Shown here in pieces: positions 26,952 to 35,608 of a stretch of 64,000 nt of DNA (its first letter is position 1; each line of letters begins with the position of its first letter). Origin of the DNA: SXOA01 sp046593355 (GTDB lineage Bacteria > Planctomycetota > Planctomycetia > Pirellulales > Pirellulaceae); contig JBKJNY010000212.1 of the NCBI GenBank assembly GCA_046593355.1, positions 1-64,000 of the forward strand, in the 5' to 3' direction. Under the pieces are notes generated by a model, which saw only the letters and a list, made by a program, of their open reading frames with translations, ran no database searches and had not been told where the DNA came from. The translations under genes were made by a program, and so were the position numbers.

Positions 26952-29900
26952 CTATTTATTCTCCGCTTTCAGCCTGGCTTGGAGATTCTTCACAAGTTCC
27001 GCGTGGTCCCCCCAGAGCTGGCGGCAGAGATCCTGGTCCTCGGCGGGGAGCTGCTGGACCTGCCGTTCGTCGCGGAGACTGGCCAGGTCGCGGTCCTGTT
27101 GCCAATGCACCAATGCCTGCAAGTCCTGGGGCAATTGCTGCGGCTGGCTGCTCTCGGCGAGTTTTCCCCAAACTGTCAAATCGTCCCGCAGCCAGACCAG
27201 CGCCTGATGCCTGAGGCGGGCTCGCTCCGCATCCTCCAGCTTGTCTGCTTCCTTCCCTTTCCCTGCCGCAATAAGCAGCGCCGCACGAGCGGCGTAGTAG
27301 GGCACCCTCGGAGAGTTCGGCTCAATGCGAAGGGCTTCGCGAAACGCCGTCAAAGCTTTCTCGAAATTCCCTTGACTCGCGAGCGCCATCGCAAGATTGG
27401 AATGTGCGTCCGCATGGGTCGGCTGGAGACGAATGCCTTCGCGAAATGCCGCAACCGCGTCGTCTAGTTTTCCTTGCTCCGCAAGTCCGGCCCCAAAGTT
27501 TGATTGCGCTCTCGCATTGTCTGGTTCCAGGCGAACGGCTTCACGATATGCTTCAACTGCTTCATCCAGCTTTTGTTGGCTCCAGAGGGCGACACCCAGA
27601 TTCAGATGCGCCTGGGCCAGAGTCGGCTCGAGGAGAATTGCCTGACGATTAGCCAAAGTCGCCTCTCCGGGCTTACCTTGCTTCCAGTAGGCAATTCCCA
27701 GGCTAAGGTATGCCGACGCATAGTTCGGTTTGAGGCGAACAGCCTCTTGCAGCATGAGGATTCCTTCTTCGTAGCGGCCCTCTTCGTTTAAGAGGATGCC
27801 GAGGTTGTACCGCGCGCCGGGACTATCGGGGCGAATTGCTACGGCAGATGTAAGGAATCTGATCGACTCTGCTGAGTGCGGAGTTTGCTGATCTAGTAGC
27901 AAACCAAGCTCTTCATTCAGCCAGAAGTCTCCCGGGTGTCGGTGCGCGGCAGCCTTGTAAAGTGCAAGGGCTGATTTGAAATCGTTCCTTCCCCGTAAGG
28001 CCAGTCCCACACATGCTGCCCCCTCAGGCGGTAAATCGGACTGGACCGTTTCTGCCAGCTTTTGCATCGCCGTTAAGTCGTCCGTGCGGATCGCGTTAAG
28101 AAGCGGCTTGTGCCAGGCTGGGGATTCGGCTGCCGCCGCTTCCGCGAGGGAAAGAAGTGAAGGCCGCATGCTTTTCACATGACTGGCCCAATCGATCAGC
28201 GAGTTCACCAGGATTTCTCGTATTTCGCTCGCGCGAATCTGCTTCGTGATTTCCGCCGGATTTGCTTTGGTGAAATCAATTCCGTAATCGAGAAACGCTT
28301 GTCTGTAGGCCGCATCTACTCCTGACGCGTCAAACTGGTCTGCTTCTACCTTGGTAGTCGAATCCATGCGCACATTCATCAAATCGCGAATCATTTGAGC
28401 ATTTCGCTTCGCGGTCGCGACTTGAGTACGCGCTAGTTTGTGTTCCTCCTCCACCTGTGCGGCCAAATGGCGAATTTTACTTTCTATTAGGTGATTTACA
28501 AAACCGCTTTCCGCAAGGGCTTTGGCGCGCTGCGCCGAGGACGCAGCCTGCTCCCAAGCAACCAGGTCGTCCCGTTTGGCCTGGGCCTCGACGCGGCGGA
28601 GCGCGGTCTCCTGAAGGGCGTCGTTGACGAGTGCCGTCGCCTTGCTGACTCGCCGGCTGTGGTCAATGGCCCAGCCGAGGCTACAGGCCGTTGCGAGGAA
28701 CAGGATGATTGCGGTGGCGGCCACCAGGCCTCGTCGTCGCTTGACCCAGCGGGATGCACGGACATAAAGGCTGGGACGGCGAGCCTCGATGTGGCGGTCG
28801 TCGAAGAACCTTTTGAGGTCCGCTGCCAGGTCCGCGGCTGTTTGATAGCGCTCGGTTGGGTTCTTCTGGGTGGCCTTCAGCAAGATCGTTTCCAAATCAC
28901 GCGGAATGGCGGGATTATGTTTGCGGGGGAGCTTCGGCTCCTCAAAGGCAATCTGCCGCAGGAGCTCCTGGCGGCCTTGGCCGGAAAGTGCGGGGTGGAG
29001 GGTGAGGATTTCGTAGAGCGTGATCCCCAGCGAATAGATGTCGGTCCGGTGGTCGATGCCGATCCGTTTGGCGAGGGCCTGCTCGGGAGACATGTAGCGG
29101 AGAGTGCCGACGAGGTCGCCGGTCATGGTGAGGTTCCCTTCCCCCTCAATCCGGGCCAGGCCGAAGTCGGTGATCCAGATATGCCCCAGCCGGTCGAGCA
29201 TCAGGTTGGCGGGCTTGATGTCCCGGTGGGTGACGCCGAGCTCGTGGGCGTGGTGCAGGGCGTCCGCGACCTGGGCGAACTGCTCGGCGATGCGGCGAAA
29301 CCAGGCGGGGGAGGTGCGGGACTTTTCGGTGGAGAGGGCGGCCAGGACGTCGGTTTCGGTGGCGGATTTGGGGGCTGGCTCTTTGTAGGATGGGATTCCA
29401 ATCCCGTCCGCTTCGCCGTTTTTCTGGACGGGATTGGAATCCCGTCCTACGGTGGCCGAAGTATCCCTCGCTGGCGCGTCGGGCTGTGAGGCGTCGGGCT
29501 GGTGTCGCGGTTCGAGGCCCGCGGATTCGCGGAGAGCGACAATCACGTCGGCCAGCGTCAGGCCGTCGATGAATTGCATCGCGTAGTAATGCACGCCGCG
29601 CTCGCAGCCGACGCCGTAAATCGGAACAATCTGGCCGTGATGCAGGGAGGCGGCGGCTTGGGCTTCGTTGCGGAACCGCTGCAAGGCCCGCGGGTCGAGC
29701 ATGGCTGCCGAGGGGAGGATTTTCAGGGCCACACGGCGGCGGAGGGAAATCTGCTCCGCTTCGTAAACGATTCCCATCCCGCCCCGGCCAACCTCGCGGA
29801 GGATGCGAAAATCCCCCAGCACTCGGTCGGGCCGATTCGCTTCATCCTCATTTCCAGCCGCTGATCCCCCCGCCAGCAAGTCCTCCGAAAGCTCGCCGGC

Positions 29901-30113
29901 CATCTGACCGATCCAGTCCATTTGCCGCAGGCACTCGTCGAGTTCTGTGGCGACCTCGGGAAAGCGGGCCACGAATTCTGCCCGACTCGGGGGCTGGCCG
30001 CCTTCCTGCAGTTCCACGTACTCGGCCAGCGCTGCGGCCAGTTGCGAATGATTCAGGGGATTCGCCGCGGACTCGCGGGTGTCTGGGGAGGCGAGCTGTT
30101 TGGCACTATTCAT
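26952..30113 (-). CDS. Hanks-type Ser/Thr protein kinase with TM helix and TPR repeats
   Basis: The start at 30113 has GAAGGGA upstream; 1053 residues. The cytoplasmic kinase domain has the P-loop GRGGMGIVYEAE (109-120), Lys131 in VALKIL, HRDIKPAN (296-303), DFG (316-318) and SPE in place of APE (342-344). All catalytic residues are present. Between helices D and E an extra stretch of about 70 residues (200-268) is largely encoded by dispersed repeats. A TM helix (about 463-482) follows, then a long extracytoplasmic part ending in about six TPRs (for example GARYNLGILLNEEGRYEEG). It pairs with the sigma factor gene 189 bp upstream, a common planctomycete module for signal-dependent transcription. 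Confidence 0.95.
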   Translation of the reverse strand: MNSAKQLASPDTRESAANPLNHSQLAAALAEYVELQEGGQPPSRAEFVARFPEVATELDECLRQMDWIGQMAGELSEDLLAGGSAAGNEDEANRPDRVLGDFRILREVGRGGMGIVYEAEQISLRRRVALKILPSAAMLDPRALQRFRNEAQAAASLHHGQIVPIYGVGCERGVHYYAMQFIDGLTLADVIVALRESAGLEPRHQPDASQPDAPARDTSATVGRDSNPVQKNGEADGIGIPSYKEPAPKSATETDVLAALSTEKSRTSPAWFRRIAEQFAQVADALHHAHELGVTHRDIKPANLMLDRLGHIWITDFGLARIEGEGNLTMTGDLVGTLRYMSPEQALAKRIGIDHRTDIYSLGITLYEILTLHPALSGQGRQELLRQIAFEEPKLPRKHNPAIPRDLETILLKATQKNPTERYQTAADLAADLKRFFDDRHIEARRPSLYVRASRWVKRRRGLVAATAIILFLATACSLGWAIDHSRRVSKATALVNDALQETALRRVEAQAKRDDLVAWEQAASSAQRAKALAESGFVNHLIESKIRHLAAQVEEEHKLARTQVATAKRNAQMIRDLMNVRMDSTTKVEADQFDASGVDAAYRQAFLDYGIDFTKANPAEITKQIRASEIREILVNSLIDWASHVKSMRPSLLSLAEAAAAESPAWHKPLLNAIRTDDLTAMQKLAETVQSDLPPEGAACVGLALRGRNDFKSALALYKAAAHRHPGDFWLNEELGLLLDQQTPHSAESIRFLTSAVAIRPDSPGARYNLGILLNEEGRYEEGILMLQEAVRLKPNYASAYLSLGIAYWKQGKPGEATLANRQAILLEPTLAQAHLNLGVALWSQQKLDEAVEAYREAVRLEPDNARAQSNFGAGLAEQGKLDDAVAAFREGIRLQPTHADAHSNLAMALASQGNFEKALTAFREALRIEPNSPRVPYYAARAALLIAAGKGKEADKLEDAERARLRHQALVWLRDDLTVWGKLAESSQPQQLPQDLQALVHWQQDRDLASLRDERQVQQLPAEDQDLCRQLWGDHAELVKNLQARLKAENK
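29385..29450. repeat. Inverted repeat, family J (GTAGGATGGGATTCCAATCC)
   Basis: 66-bp palindrome with about 25-bp arms, in frame within the kinase-domain coding region (kinase residues 222-243). Confidence 0.9.
29465..29485. repeat. Dispersed repeat family H, in-frame copy
   Basis: CCCTCGCTGGCGCGTCGGGC next to the family J palindrome, followed by a partial second GCGTCGGGCTGGTGTC unit; translated as ASQPDAPARD in the kinase insert. Confidence 0.88.
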
Positions 30114-30151
30114 GTTCGTTCGTCCCTTCAATAACTTCATCCGCGGACATT

Positions 30152-30279
30152 TTGAACAGAAGGGAACAAAGGAATCGAAGAAAGGCAAAATAGTGGTGGA
30201 TGAGAAAAAGTGACCGCCGCTCCTGCCTTTCTTCTTTTCTTCATTCTTCTTCGTTACCTTTGTTTCCTTCTGTTCAAGA
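30152..30279. repeat. Inverted repeat, family E, second copy
   Basis: Arms TTGAACAGAAGGGAACAAAG and its inverse ending TTTCCTTCTGTTCAA flank about 80 bp, between the sigma factor and kinase genes. First copy at 13618-13756. Confidence 0.9.
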
Positions 30280-30302
30280 ATCTTCTACCCCGTGGTTTGC
30301 TC

Positions 30303-30914
30303 CTAGGATTGCCCCTTCATAATCTGGCGTAATTCGATCATCCCCCGCGCCCACAGCTTGCGGACACTGTCGACGCTCCGCTTCATCCTCTCCGCCGCCT
30401 GCTGCGAGGTTAGCCCCTCCAGTTGCCGGAGCACAATGGCTTCGCGGTATTGCGCGGGCAACTTTTCGAGCGCCTGGGCCAGGAGCACCGCCGCTTCGCG
30501 GCGCTCGGCGGACTGGCTGGGAGACTCGCGCGGTGAAACCAGGTGCGCCGCCCAGTCGTGCGACGAGCGATCCAGCTCCGCCCCAATGGCCCGGACATTG
30601 GGATTCTGGACGTCGGGATTCTGGCCGTCACGCGGACGCTGACGAAGAGAGTCCGCCAGGCAGCGGGCGAGGATTTTGCGCAGCCACGCGGCCAGCTCCG
30701 CCTCCGTGGTTCCGCGAAACTGGCCAAACCCTTTGTGGGCTTTCAAAAAAACATCCTGCACCACATCCGAGGGATCGCGGTTCTGGTCCCTTCCATTCCG
30801 CACCCGAACCAGGAGCTTGAGATAACTACGGTACAGCCCCAGCAGGGTTCCCAGCGCCTCCCCATTTCCTCGTCGGGCCCGGCTCAGGAGCAGGGTGGGG
30901 GAACCTTCAGTCAT
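30303..30914 (-). CDS. ECF-like RNA polymerase sigma factor
   Basis: 203 residues with two sigma regions. Region 2 (about 20-90) carries DPSDVVQDVFLKAHKGFGQFRG and AELAAWLRKILARCLADSLR. Region 4 (about 140-200) carries EKLPAQYREAIVLRQLEGLTSQQAAERMKRSVDS, with the HTH that reads the -35 box. The linker between them holds QNPDVQNPNV, a tandem pair encoded by a short DNA repeat. It directs RNA polymerase to target promoters. Being upstream of the Hanks kinase gene in the same direction, it is probably controlled by phosphorylation, as proposed for planctomycete sigma/kinase pairs. No anti-sigma factor is seen. Confidence 0.93.
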   Translation of the reverse strand: MTEGSPTLLLSRARRGNGEALGTLLGLYRSYLKLLVRVRNGRDQNRDPSDVVQDVFLKAHKGFGQFRGTTEAELAAWLRKILARCLADSLRQRPRDGQNPDVQNPNVRAIGAELDRSSHDWAAHLVSPRESPSQSAERREAAVLLAQALEKLPAQYREAIVLRQLEGLTSQQAAERMKRSVDSVRKLWARGMIELRQIMKGQS

Positions 30915-31493
30915 GGGCTATTGATGGGCTGAAAATAATTCCGTCGCGTCCGGCCCGATTCTAATCGGGCGGGACAAGGCTGTATGTCTCAGCTGGCTAC
31001 GGCGTGTAGGGCAACAGCAGGAAAACCCGCTCCGGTTTGCAGTTTCGTCGTGCCCAGGATCATTTTTGCGTCATTGATGTGCTGGACTTAGGCAGTTCGC
31101 TAATCAAGATCTACCCCACGTCCCACCTGGGAAAAATTCTCTTCGGAATTGGCCCTCCATTACTTCCCGACGTTGGGCGGCGCGATGTGGCAGTCCACCA
31201 GGGGACGGGCGTCAGAGAATTTCGGAAATTCTGGCTTCCCAGCACTTGACGATGCCAACCCAGTTGTATACATTTGTTTCAGTGAGCGGTGCGATTCCCT
31301 TCGCGGGGAGCGGCGGCGAAGATCTTTGACATCCTGGTTGTGATGAAGGGCTAGAAAAGAAGCTTGCCACCCTAGCGCTGGGTGTTGCGAAAAGGAGGGA
31401 GTTTCGCAACGCATCCCCCCCGATTTTCCCCGTGGGCGCGTTGCGAAACTCGGACGGTTTCGCAACACAAAGCGAAAGCCTGCGAATTAGGGA
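30915..31493. other. 579-bp region without a supported gene
   Basis: Contains a small hairpin (CCCGATTCTAATCGGG) near 30955 and four GTTGCGAAAC/GTTTCGCAAC boxes in two inverted pairs (31383, 31401, 31440, 31457). The longest plus-strand frame (31037-31249) has no ribosome binding site or recognisable motif. The boxes could be operator-like sites or another repeat. Confidence 0.55.
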
Positions 31494-32147
31494 CTATTTC
31501 TGCCCTTCGCACTCGGCAAAGAATTGCTCTAGATACTGCTCCATGAATTCATGCCGGACCTGAGCCAAGCGTCTGCCGGCGGCGGTGTTCATGCGGTCTT
31601 TAAGAAGGAGCAGTTTTTCGTGGAAGTGGTTGATGGTGGTTCCCTTGTTGTGCTTGTACTCCGCGAAGCTCCCGTGGAGCTGCGGCGGCAGCTCGGGGTC
31701 GTGCATCGCTTGCCCCTTCCAGCCGCCGTAGGCGAAGGTGCGGGCGATGCCGATGGCACCGAGGGCTTCCAGGCGGTCGGCGTCTTGCACGCAGGCCCCT
31801 TCCGACGAATCCATCGGTGTGGCAACGCCGGCTCCCTTGAACGAGAGCTGCGCGATGATGCGGCAGACGTGGTAGATGGTGGGGGGTTCTACTTCCAGAG
31901 AAGTCAACCATTGTCGGGCCGCCGCGGGTCCGGCTTGTTCATCGCCGCCGGCGAATTTCCAGTCGGCGACGTCGTGCAAGAGAGCAGCGAGCTCCACGAG
32001 GAAGAGATCGGCGTTCTCTTCGCGGGCAATGGTGAGGGCCGTGCGACGGACCCGGTCGATGTGCCACCAGTCGTGGCCGGCGCTATCGCCATCCAGCAGG
32101 TTGCGGACGTGGTCGGCCGTGCGGGCTAGGATGAGGGAGTGGTTCAT
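31494..32147 (-). CDS. HD-domain metal-dependent phosphohydrolase (YpgQ/YedJ type)
   Basis: The start at 32147 (MNHSLILARTADHV) gives 217 residues; the longer frame runs into repeat DNA. HD residues are in the usual order: GHDWWHIDRV (His25, His29), LLHDVADWKF (His58-Asp59) and QDADRLEALGAIGIART (second Asp). These bind a divalent metal for phosphomonoester or nucleotide hydrolysis in the cytoplasm. C-terminal FHEKLLLLKDRMNTAAGRRLA matches the YpgQ/YedJ subgroup, whose substrates are thought to be nucleotides. There is no obvious operon partner, since full inverted repeats separate it from the M14-like gene. Confidence 0.93.
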   Translation of the reverse strand: MNHSLILARTADHVRNLLDGDSAGHDWWHIDRVRRTALTIAREENADLFLVELAALLHDVADWKFAGGDEQAGPAAARQWLTSLEVEPPTIYHVCRIIAQLSFKGAGVATPMDSSEGACVQDADRLEALGAIGIARTFAYGGWKGQAMHDPELPPQLHGSFAEYKHNKGTTINHFHEKLLLLKDRMNTAAGRRLAQVRHEFMEQYLEQFFAECEGQK

Positions 32148-32163
32148 GCCGGATATTGTATCG

Positions 32164-32250
32164 GGGTGGCACGCCCACTGCCTTGAGTGGGCGTGGCGCG
32201 ATGTCACACGCTGTTCACACGCCCACGCAGAGCCGTGGGGCGTGCCACCC
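32164..32250. repeat. Dispersed repeat family B, full inverted pair
   Basis: GGGTGGCACGCCCACTGCCT and CGTGGGGCGTGCCACCC ends face each other over 87 bp, between the HD gene start and the M14-like gene stop. Confidence 0.92.
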
Positions 32251-32253
32251 AAA

Positions 32254-33945
32254 CTACGGCAGGTCCACTTTTATCGACGCTCGTCCCACGGCGGGAGCCC
32301 AGGCTTGGATTTCCAGCTGCTTGGGCTTCTCTTCGCCAAGCTTCACCAGCCAGGTCTTCTCCGTTTTGCCGCCGGAGCCTTCGAGGCGGGAAAGCTTCGT
32401 CCGCGGGTGCCCTTGCAATAGCTCGGCTCCTTTGGGGAGCGTAAGAGAGATTTGCAGCGGGTAAGCTTCGCCGTTCACCTGGCCCATTTCGGGCATCGTG
32501 GGGAGAAAGCCGAGGTTGACCGCGGTGGCGGAGATGCGAACGACGCCGTTGCCGAGGGATTCGGCTTTGGCGTCGATGAGGGCGAGTTTCGGCAGCCATT
32601 TGGGGAGAGTGGTGGCGAACTGCAAGTGCTTATCCGCCAGGCCGTCGAGCTCCTTTGAGGGCGGATTGAGCGAGTAAAACGGCTTGAAGCCCCCGACCTC
32701 CACTTTCCTGCCGGGAAAGCCCGGGTGTTCCACCGGCTTCCAGTCGACAAAGCCGTCGAGCTTCTCCTTGGCGAGCCAGCGGAGGATGTTGATGTCACTC
32801 TCGCCCCGTTTTTCGCCGGAGGGCTTTTTGGCCTCCCCTTCGGGTTTGGCCTCCATGGGCGGATCGGTTTTGGGAGCCCACCAGCCGCGGGCGGCGAGAG
32901 ACCAGCGGCCGTAATGAAAGTAGCCCCACTGGCTGAACGAGCCGCTGGGGTCCGGCGGGCTGGGGGCATCGCTGCCGCCGTGGATTTTGCGATACTCGCC
33001 GGCAATGTATTCCAGCAGTGCTGCGTCGCCGCCCAGGACTCGCGTACGGATGCGAGCCTTCTCCAGTTGCGGATCGGGCTTCCAGGGGTGAAACAGATTG
33101 TCCTCCGGCGTGAAGCAAAACAGGACGGCGACGTTCGGCCGACCCAGCAGAAAATCGGCCACCGCCCGGCACTCCGGCTCGCTGACGGCGTTGGCCCCCG
33201 TCCCCGGCTGGAAGGGCTTATAGCCGAAAGTGAAGTTGTGATTGAAGGCGACGCCGTCTCCCGGATCTTCGTTGAGTTTCTCGTCACCGTCGTCGTCCTT
33301 GCCTTCGGCAATCAGACGGTACTTTCCCTGTTCGTTCTTTTTCGCGTCGACCTGGATGAGAACGCGCGGGTCATCGGGATGCGGGAAATAGTCCCCGGTC
33401 TCGTCCTCCACCCGCATCATGGTGATGATGCCGTCCCCATTGAGGTCGTCCGGAGGATCCTCACCAAAGGCGAAATCCCGGTCGTCATCGGTTTTGCGGT
33501 CATTCCCCGCCCGCAGCCGCAGTGGCATTGCGAAGCACTTCTCGCAGCCATCCGGGTCGGGACGCGGGATGAAGTAGAAGGTGTGCGCGTCGAGCAGCTT
33601 GCGGGTGGGTTCGTCGGCTTTCGCCTTTTCAACGAGCTTGCGGGCCATGCGCAGGGCGATTTCCCCGCCGGCCAAGTGCGAGCCTTGCACATTGCCGACG
33701 ATGGCAATCGCCGGCTTGTCTTCCGTCTTGCTGGTTCCGATGGTCAGCAGCCAAATGTCCCGTCCGCCGACCGAATTGCCGATGGATGCAACGGCGACCA
33801 GGTCCGAGGCATCCAGTTCCTTCACTTGGGCCGAAAACGCCTCGTGATTGGCGTAGCCTTCGAGGGCCGGATTCTGGCCAAATGCGGCGGGTCCAGTCAG
33901 TAGAACGAGGCAGAGTAACAGCGGCAGGTGGCGGTGTTGGGTCAT
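32254..33945 (-). CDS. Secreted M14-like peptidase homologue with altered zinc ligands
   Basis: The ATG at 33945 opens a signal peptide (LPLLLCLVLLTGPAAFG); 563 residues. The overall layout is that of zinc carboxypeptidases of family M14: VASIGNSVGGRDIWLLTIG, AIVGNVQGSHLAGGEIALRM, FYFIPRPDPDG, GVAFNHNFTFGYKPFQ, VLFCFTPEDNLFHPW. In active M14 enzymes the first segment reads HxxE and the later one NRNF. Here they read QGSH (residues 87-90) and NHNF, so two of three zinc ligands and the substrate arginine look replaced. It may be a non-peptidase binding protein or use a different metal site. The C-terminal 150 residues resemble a beta-sandwich. Confidence 0.78.
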   Translation of the reverse strand: MTQHRHLPLLLCLVLLTGPAAFGQNPALEGYANHEAFSAQVKELDASDLVAVASIGNSVGGRDIWLLTIGTSKTEDKPAIAIVGNVQGSHLAGGEIALRMARKLVEKAKADEPTRKLLDAHTFYFIPRPDPDGCEKCFAMPLRLRAGNDRKTDDDRDFAFGEDPPDDLNGDGIITMMRVEDETGDYFPHPDDPRVLIQVDAKKNEQGKYRLIAEGKDDDGDEKLNEDPGDGVAFNHNFTFGYKPFQPGTGANAVSEPECRAVADFLLGRPNVAVLFCFTPEDNLFHPWKPDPQLEKARIRTRVLGGDAALLEYIAGEYRKIHGGSDAPSPPDPSGSFSQWGYFHYGRWSLAARGWWAPKTDPPMEAKPEGEAKKPSGEKRGESDINILRWLAKEKLDGFVDWKPVEHPGFPGRKVEVGGFKPFYSLNPPSKELDGLADKHLQFATTLPKWLPKLALIDAKAESLGNGVVRISATAVNLGFLPTMPEMGQVNGEAYPLQISLTLPKGAELLQGHPRTKLSRLEGSGGKTEKTWLVKLGEEKPKQLEIQAWAPAVGRASIKVDLP

Positions 33946-34056
33946 GGTGTCTATCTTAGTCAGGCGGTGGATAAATCCTATTCTATTGCCCCGTTTGCCC
34001 TCCCCGGTAGATAATGTCCTTGATCGCTGGACTGTCTCGGGACGAGGACACAGAAT

Positions 34057-35094
34057 ATGCCCTTCAAATCCATACTTCGCATAGCTGCATATGCCCTTCA
34101 TTTGCTGGCGCTTTCCCTGCTTGTTCTGCCCGCAACCGCCCAGCAGCAGGAACCAGCCAAGGAAAAGTCTGCGAAGCAGAACGTCAACTTTCCCACCTCC
34201 ACTCTCGGCGGCACGCAGTTCTGGAGCGATGAGCTGATTTTCCACCGCTGGCGGATTCAGTTCAGTGTGTTCAGCGGGCATTATCGGCTGCTGGATGAGA
34301 ACGACTACCGCCATGCCTGGGGGACGTTCGAGCAGTGCCACGCCAAGCTGGACGCCATCCGCGGCGAGAAGGAATTGCCGCCAATGAAGGGGACGGCCGT
34401 GGTGACGCTGCATGGGCTGATTCGCTCGCGGGACAACATGGAGGGGATCGGCGAGTTCTTGGAACAGGAAGGGGACATGACCTGGATCAACGTTTCCTAC
34501 GCCAGCACGCGGCGGAGCATCGACGACCACGCAGCCTCGCTGGCCAAGGTCGTCGAAAATCTGGAAGGCATCGACGAAATCCACTTCGTCTGCCACAGCC
34601 TGGGAAACCTCGTTGTCCGCCGCTACTTGGGGGAGGCGACGCAGTCCAAGCCGAAGTGGAAAGTGGACAACCGCCTCAAACGCTTCGTCATGCTTGGTCC
34701 GCCGAACAACGGGGCTCGCTTCGCCGAAATCTTCAAGGACAACAAGTTGTTCGAAATGCTCATGGGTCCCAGCGGCAAACAAATTGCCTCGTGGTCGGAA
34801 GTAGAAAAGCGGCTGGGGACCGGCAATTGCGAATTTGGAATCATCGCCGGAAGCTTGAGTGGGTCGATCCTGAATAATCCCCTAGTCCATGGCGAAGGCG
34901 ACTTGATTGTCAGCGTGGAAGAAACGAAGCTGGTCGGAGCGTGTGATTTTCTAAGCGTGCCGCTCAACCACGGGCAGCTCATGCACGAGAAGGAGGTGCA
35001 AAAGAAGACGCTGAATTTCCTCAAGCACGGCTGCTTCATTTCCGACGAGAAACGCCAGCCGATTACGGCTGTGGAAGCTCGCGGGGCCAAATGA
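34057..35094 (+). CDS. Exported alpha/beta hydrolase (lipase/esterase-like)
   Basis: 345 residues with a signal peptide (ALHLLALSLLVLPATAQ). The hydrolase part starts near 110 with VVTLHGLIRSRDNM (oxyanion HG, 119-120). The nucleophile elbow is CHSLGN with Ser181, a Cys replacing the first Gly of GxSxG. A late His (LNHGQLMHEK) can complete the triad. RFVMLGPPNNGARFAE is typical of lipases and PGAP1-like hydrolases that handle lipid or acyl-protein substrates. The stop overlaps the start of ruvX by 4 bp (ATGA), so the two genes are coupled although their functions look unrelated. Confidence 0.88.
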   Translation: MPFKSILRIAAYALHLLALSLLVLPATAQQQEPAKEKSAKQNVNFPTSTLGGTQFWSDELIFHRWRIQFSVFSGHYRLLDENDYRHAWGTFEQCHAKLDAIRGEKELPPMKGTAVVTLHGLIRSRDNMEGIGEFLEQEGDMTWINVSYASTRRSIDDHAASLAKVVENLEGIDEIHFVCHSLGNLVVRRYLGEATQSKPKWKVDNRLKRFVMLGPPNNGARFAEIFKDNKLFEMLMGPSGKQIASWSEVEKRLGTGNCEFGIIAGSLSGSILNNPLVHGEGDLIVSVEETKLVGACDFLSVPLNHGQLMHEKEVQKKTLNFLKHGCFISDEKRQPITAVEARGAK

Positions 35095-35561
35095 GCGACA
35101 CTCTTCCCCGCAGCGGGCGACTGGCCGGGATTGACTACGGCACGGTGCGCATCGGCGTTGCAATCACCGATCCGGCGCAGTCGCTCGCCAGCCCCCTGGA
35201 GATTCTCACCCGCCGCGACCTCGCTCAGGATGAGCGCTACTTCCGCCGCCTGGCCGAGCTAGAGCGACTGGCCGGTTTCGTCGTCGGCCTGCCGGTGCAT
35301 ACCAGCGGGGAAGAGAGCCAGAAGTCCTTTGAGGCTCGCGAGTTCGCTAAATGGCTGGGGGAAATCACCAAACTGCCAATCGTCTTGTTTGACGAGCGCT
35401 ACACGACGGCCCACGCGGAAGCCCTGTTGCAGGATGCCGGGCTGACCAGCAAGCGGCGGAAGGCCCGCCGCGACATGCTGGCTGCGCAGATTCTGCTGGC
35501 GGCGTATTTGGAGAGTGGAAGAAGTAACGATGCGCCACGAGAGCTGGAGGATCGAGGGTAA
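35091..35561 (+). CDS. ruvX: Holliday junction resolvase-like RuvX/YqgF
   Basis: 156 residues of the YqgF/RuvX RNase-H-fold family. The motifs are GIDYGTVRIGVAITDP (metal-binding Asp), GFVVGLPVHTSG (Glu/Gly strand) and VLFDERYTTAHAEALL with the acidic pair, then KRRKARRDMLAAQILL. In bacteria the family acts on pre-16S rRNA 5' ends and/or branched DNA. It overlaps the upstream hydrolase gene by 4 bp. A family G palindrome begins 3 bp after its stop codon and may serve as its 3' hairpin. Confidence 0.95.
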   Translation: MSDTLPRSGRLAGIDYGTVRIGVAITDPAQSLASPLEILTRRDLAQDERYFRRLAELERLAGFVVGLPVHTSGEESQKSFEAREFAKWLGEITKLPIVLFDERYTTAHAEALLQDAGLTSKRRKARRDMLAAQILLAAYLESGRSNDAPRELEDRG

Positions 35562-35563
35562 AC

Positions 35564-35606
35564 GGGGTCGGGAGGAGTTTTCGCGGCGAAAACCCCTCCC
35601 GACCCC
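35564..35606. repeat. Palindromic repeat, family G, minimal copy
   Basis: 43-bp near-perfect palindrome, GGGGTCGGGAGGAGTTTTCG to its inverse, located between the converging ruvX and asnB genes. Confidence 0.93.
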
Positions 35607-35608
35607 TT

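Noticed and set aside
31037..31249. 70-codon plus-strand frame in the empty region after the sigma factor gene
   Set aside because: No ribosome binding site, no motif and biased composition; not enough to call a gene.
33946..34782. N-terminal extension of the M14-like gene by 279 codons
   Set aside because: The extension is antisense to the alpha/beta hydrolase gene, and a signal peptide starts exactly at the ATG at 33945.
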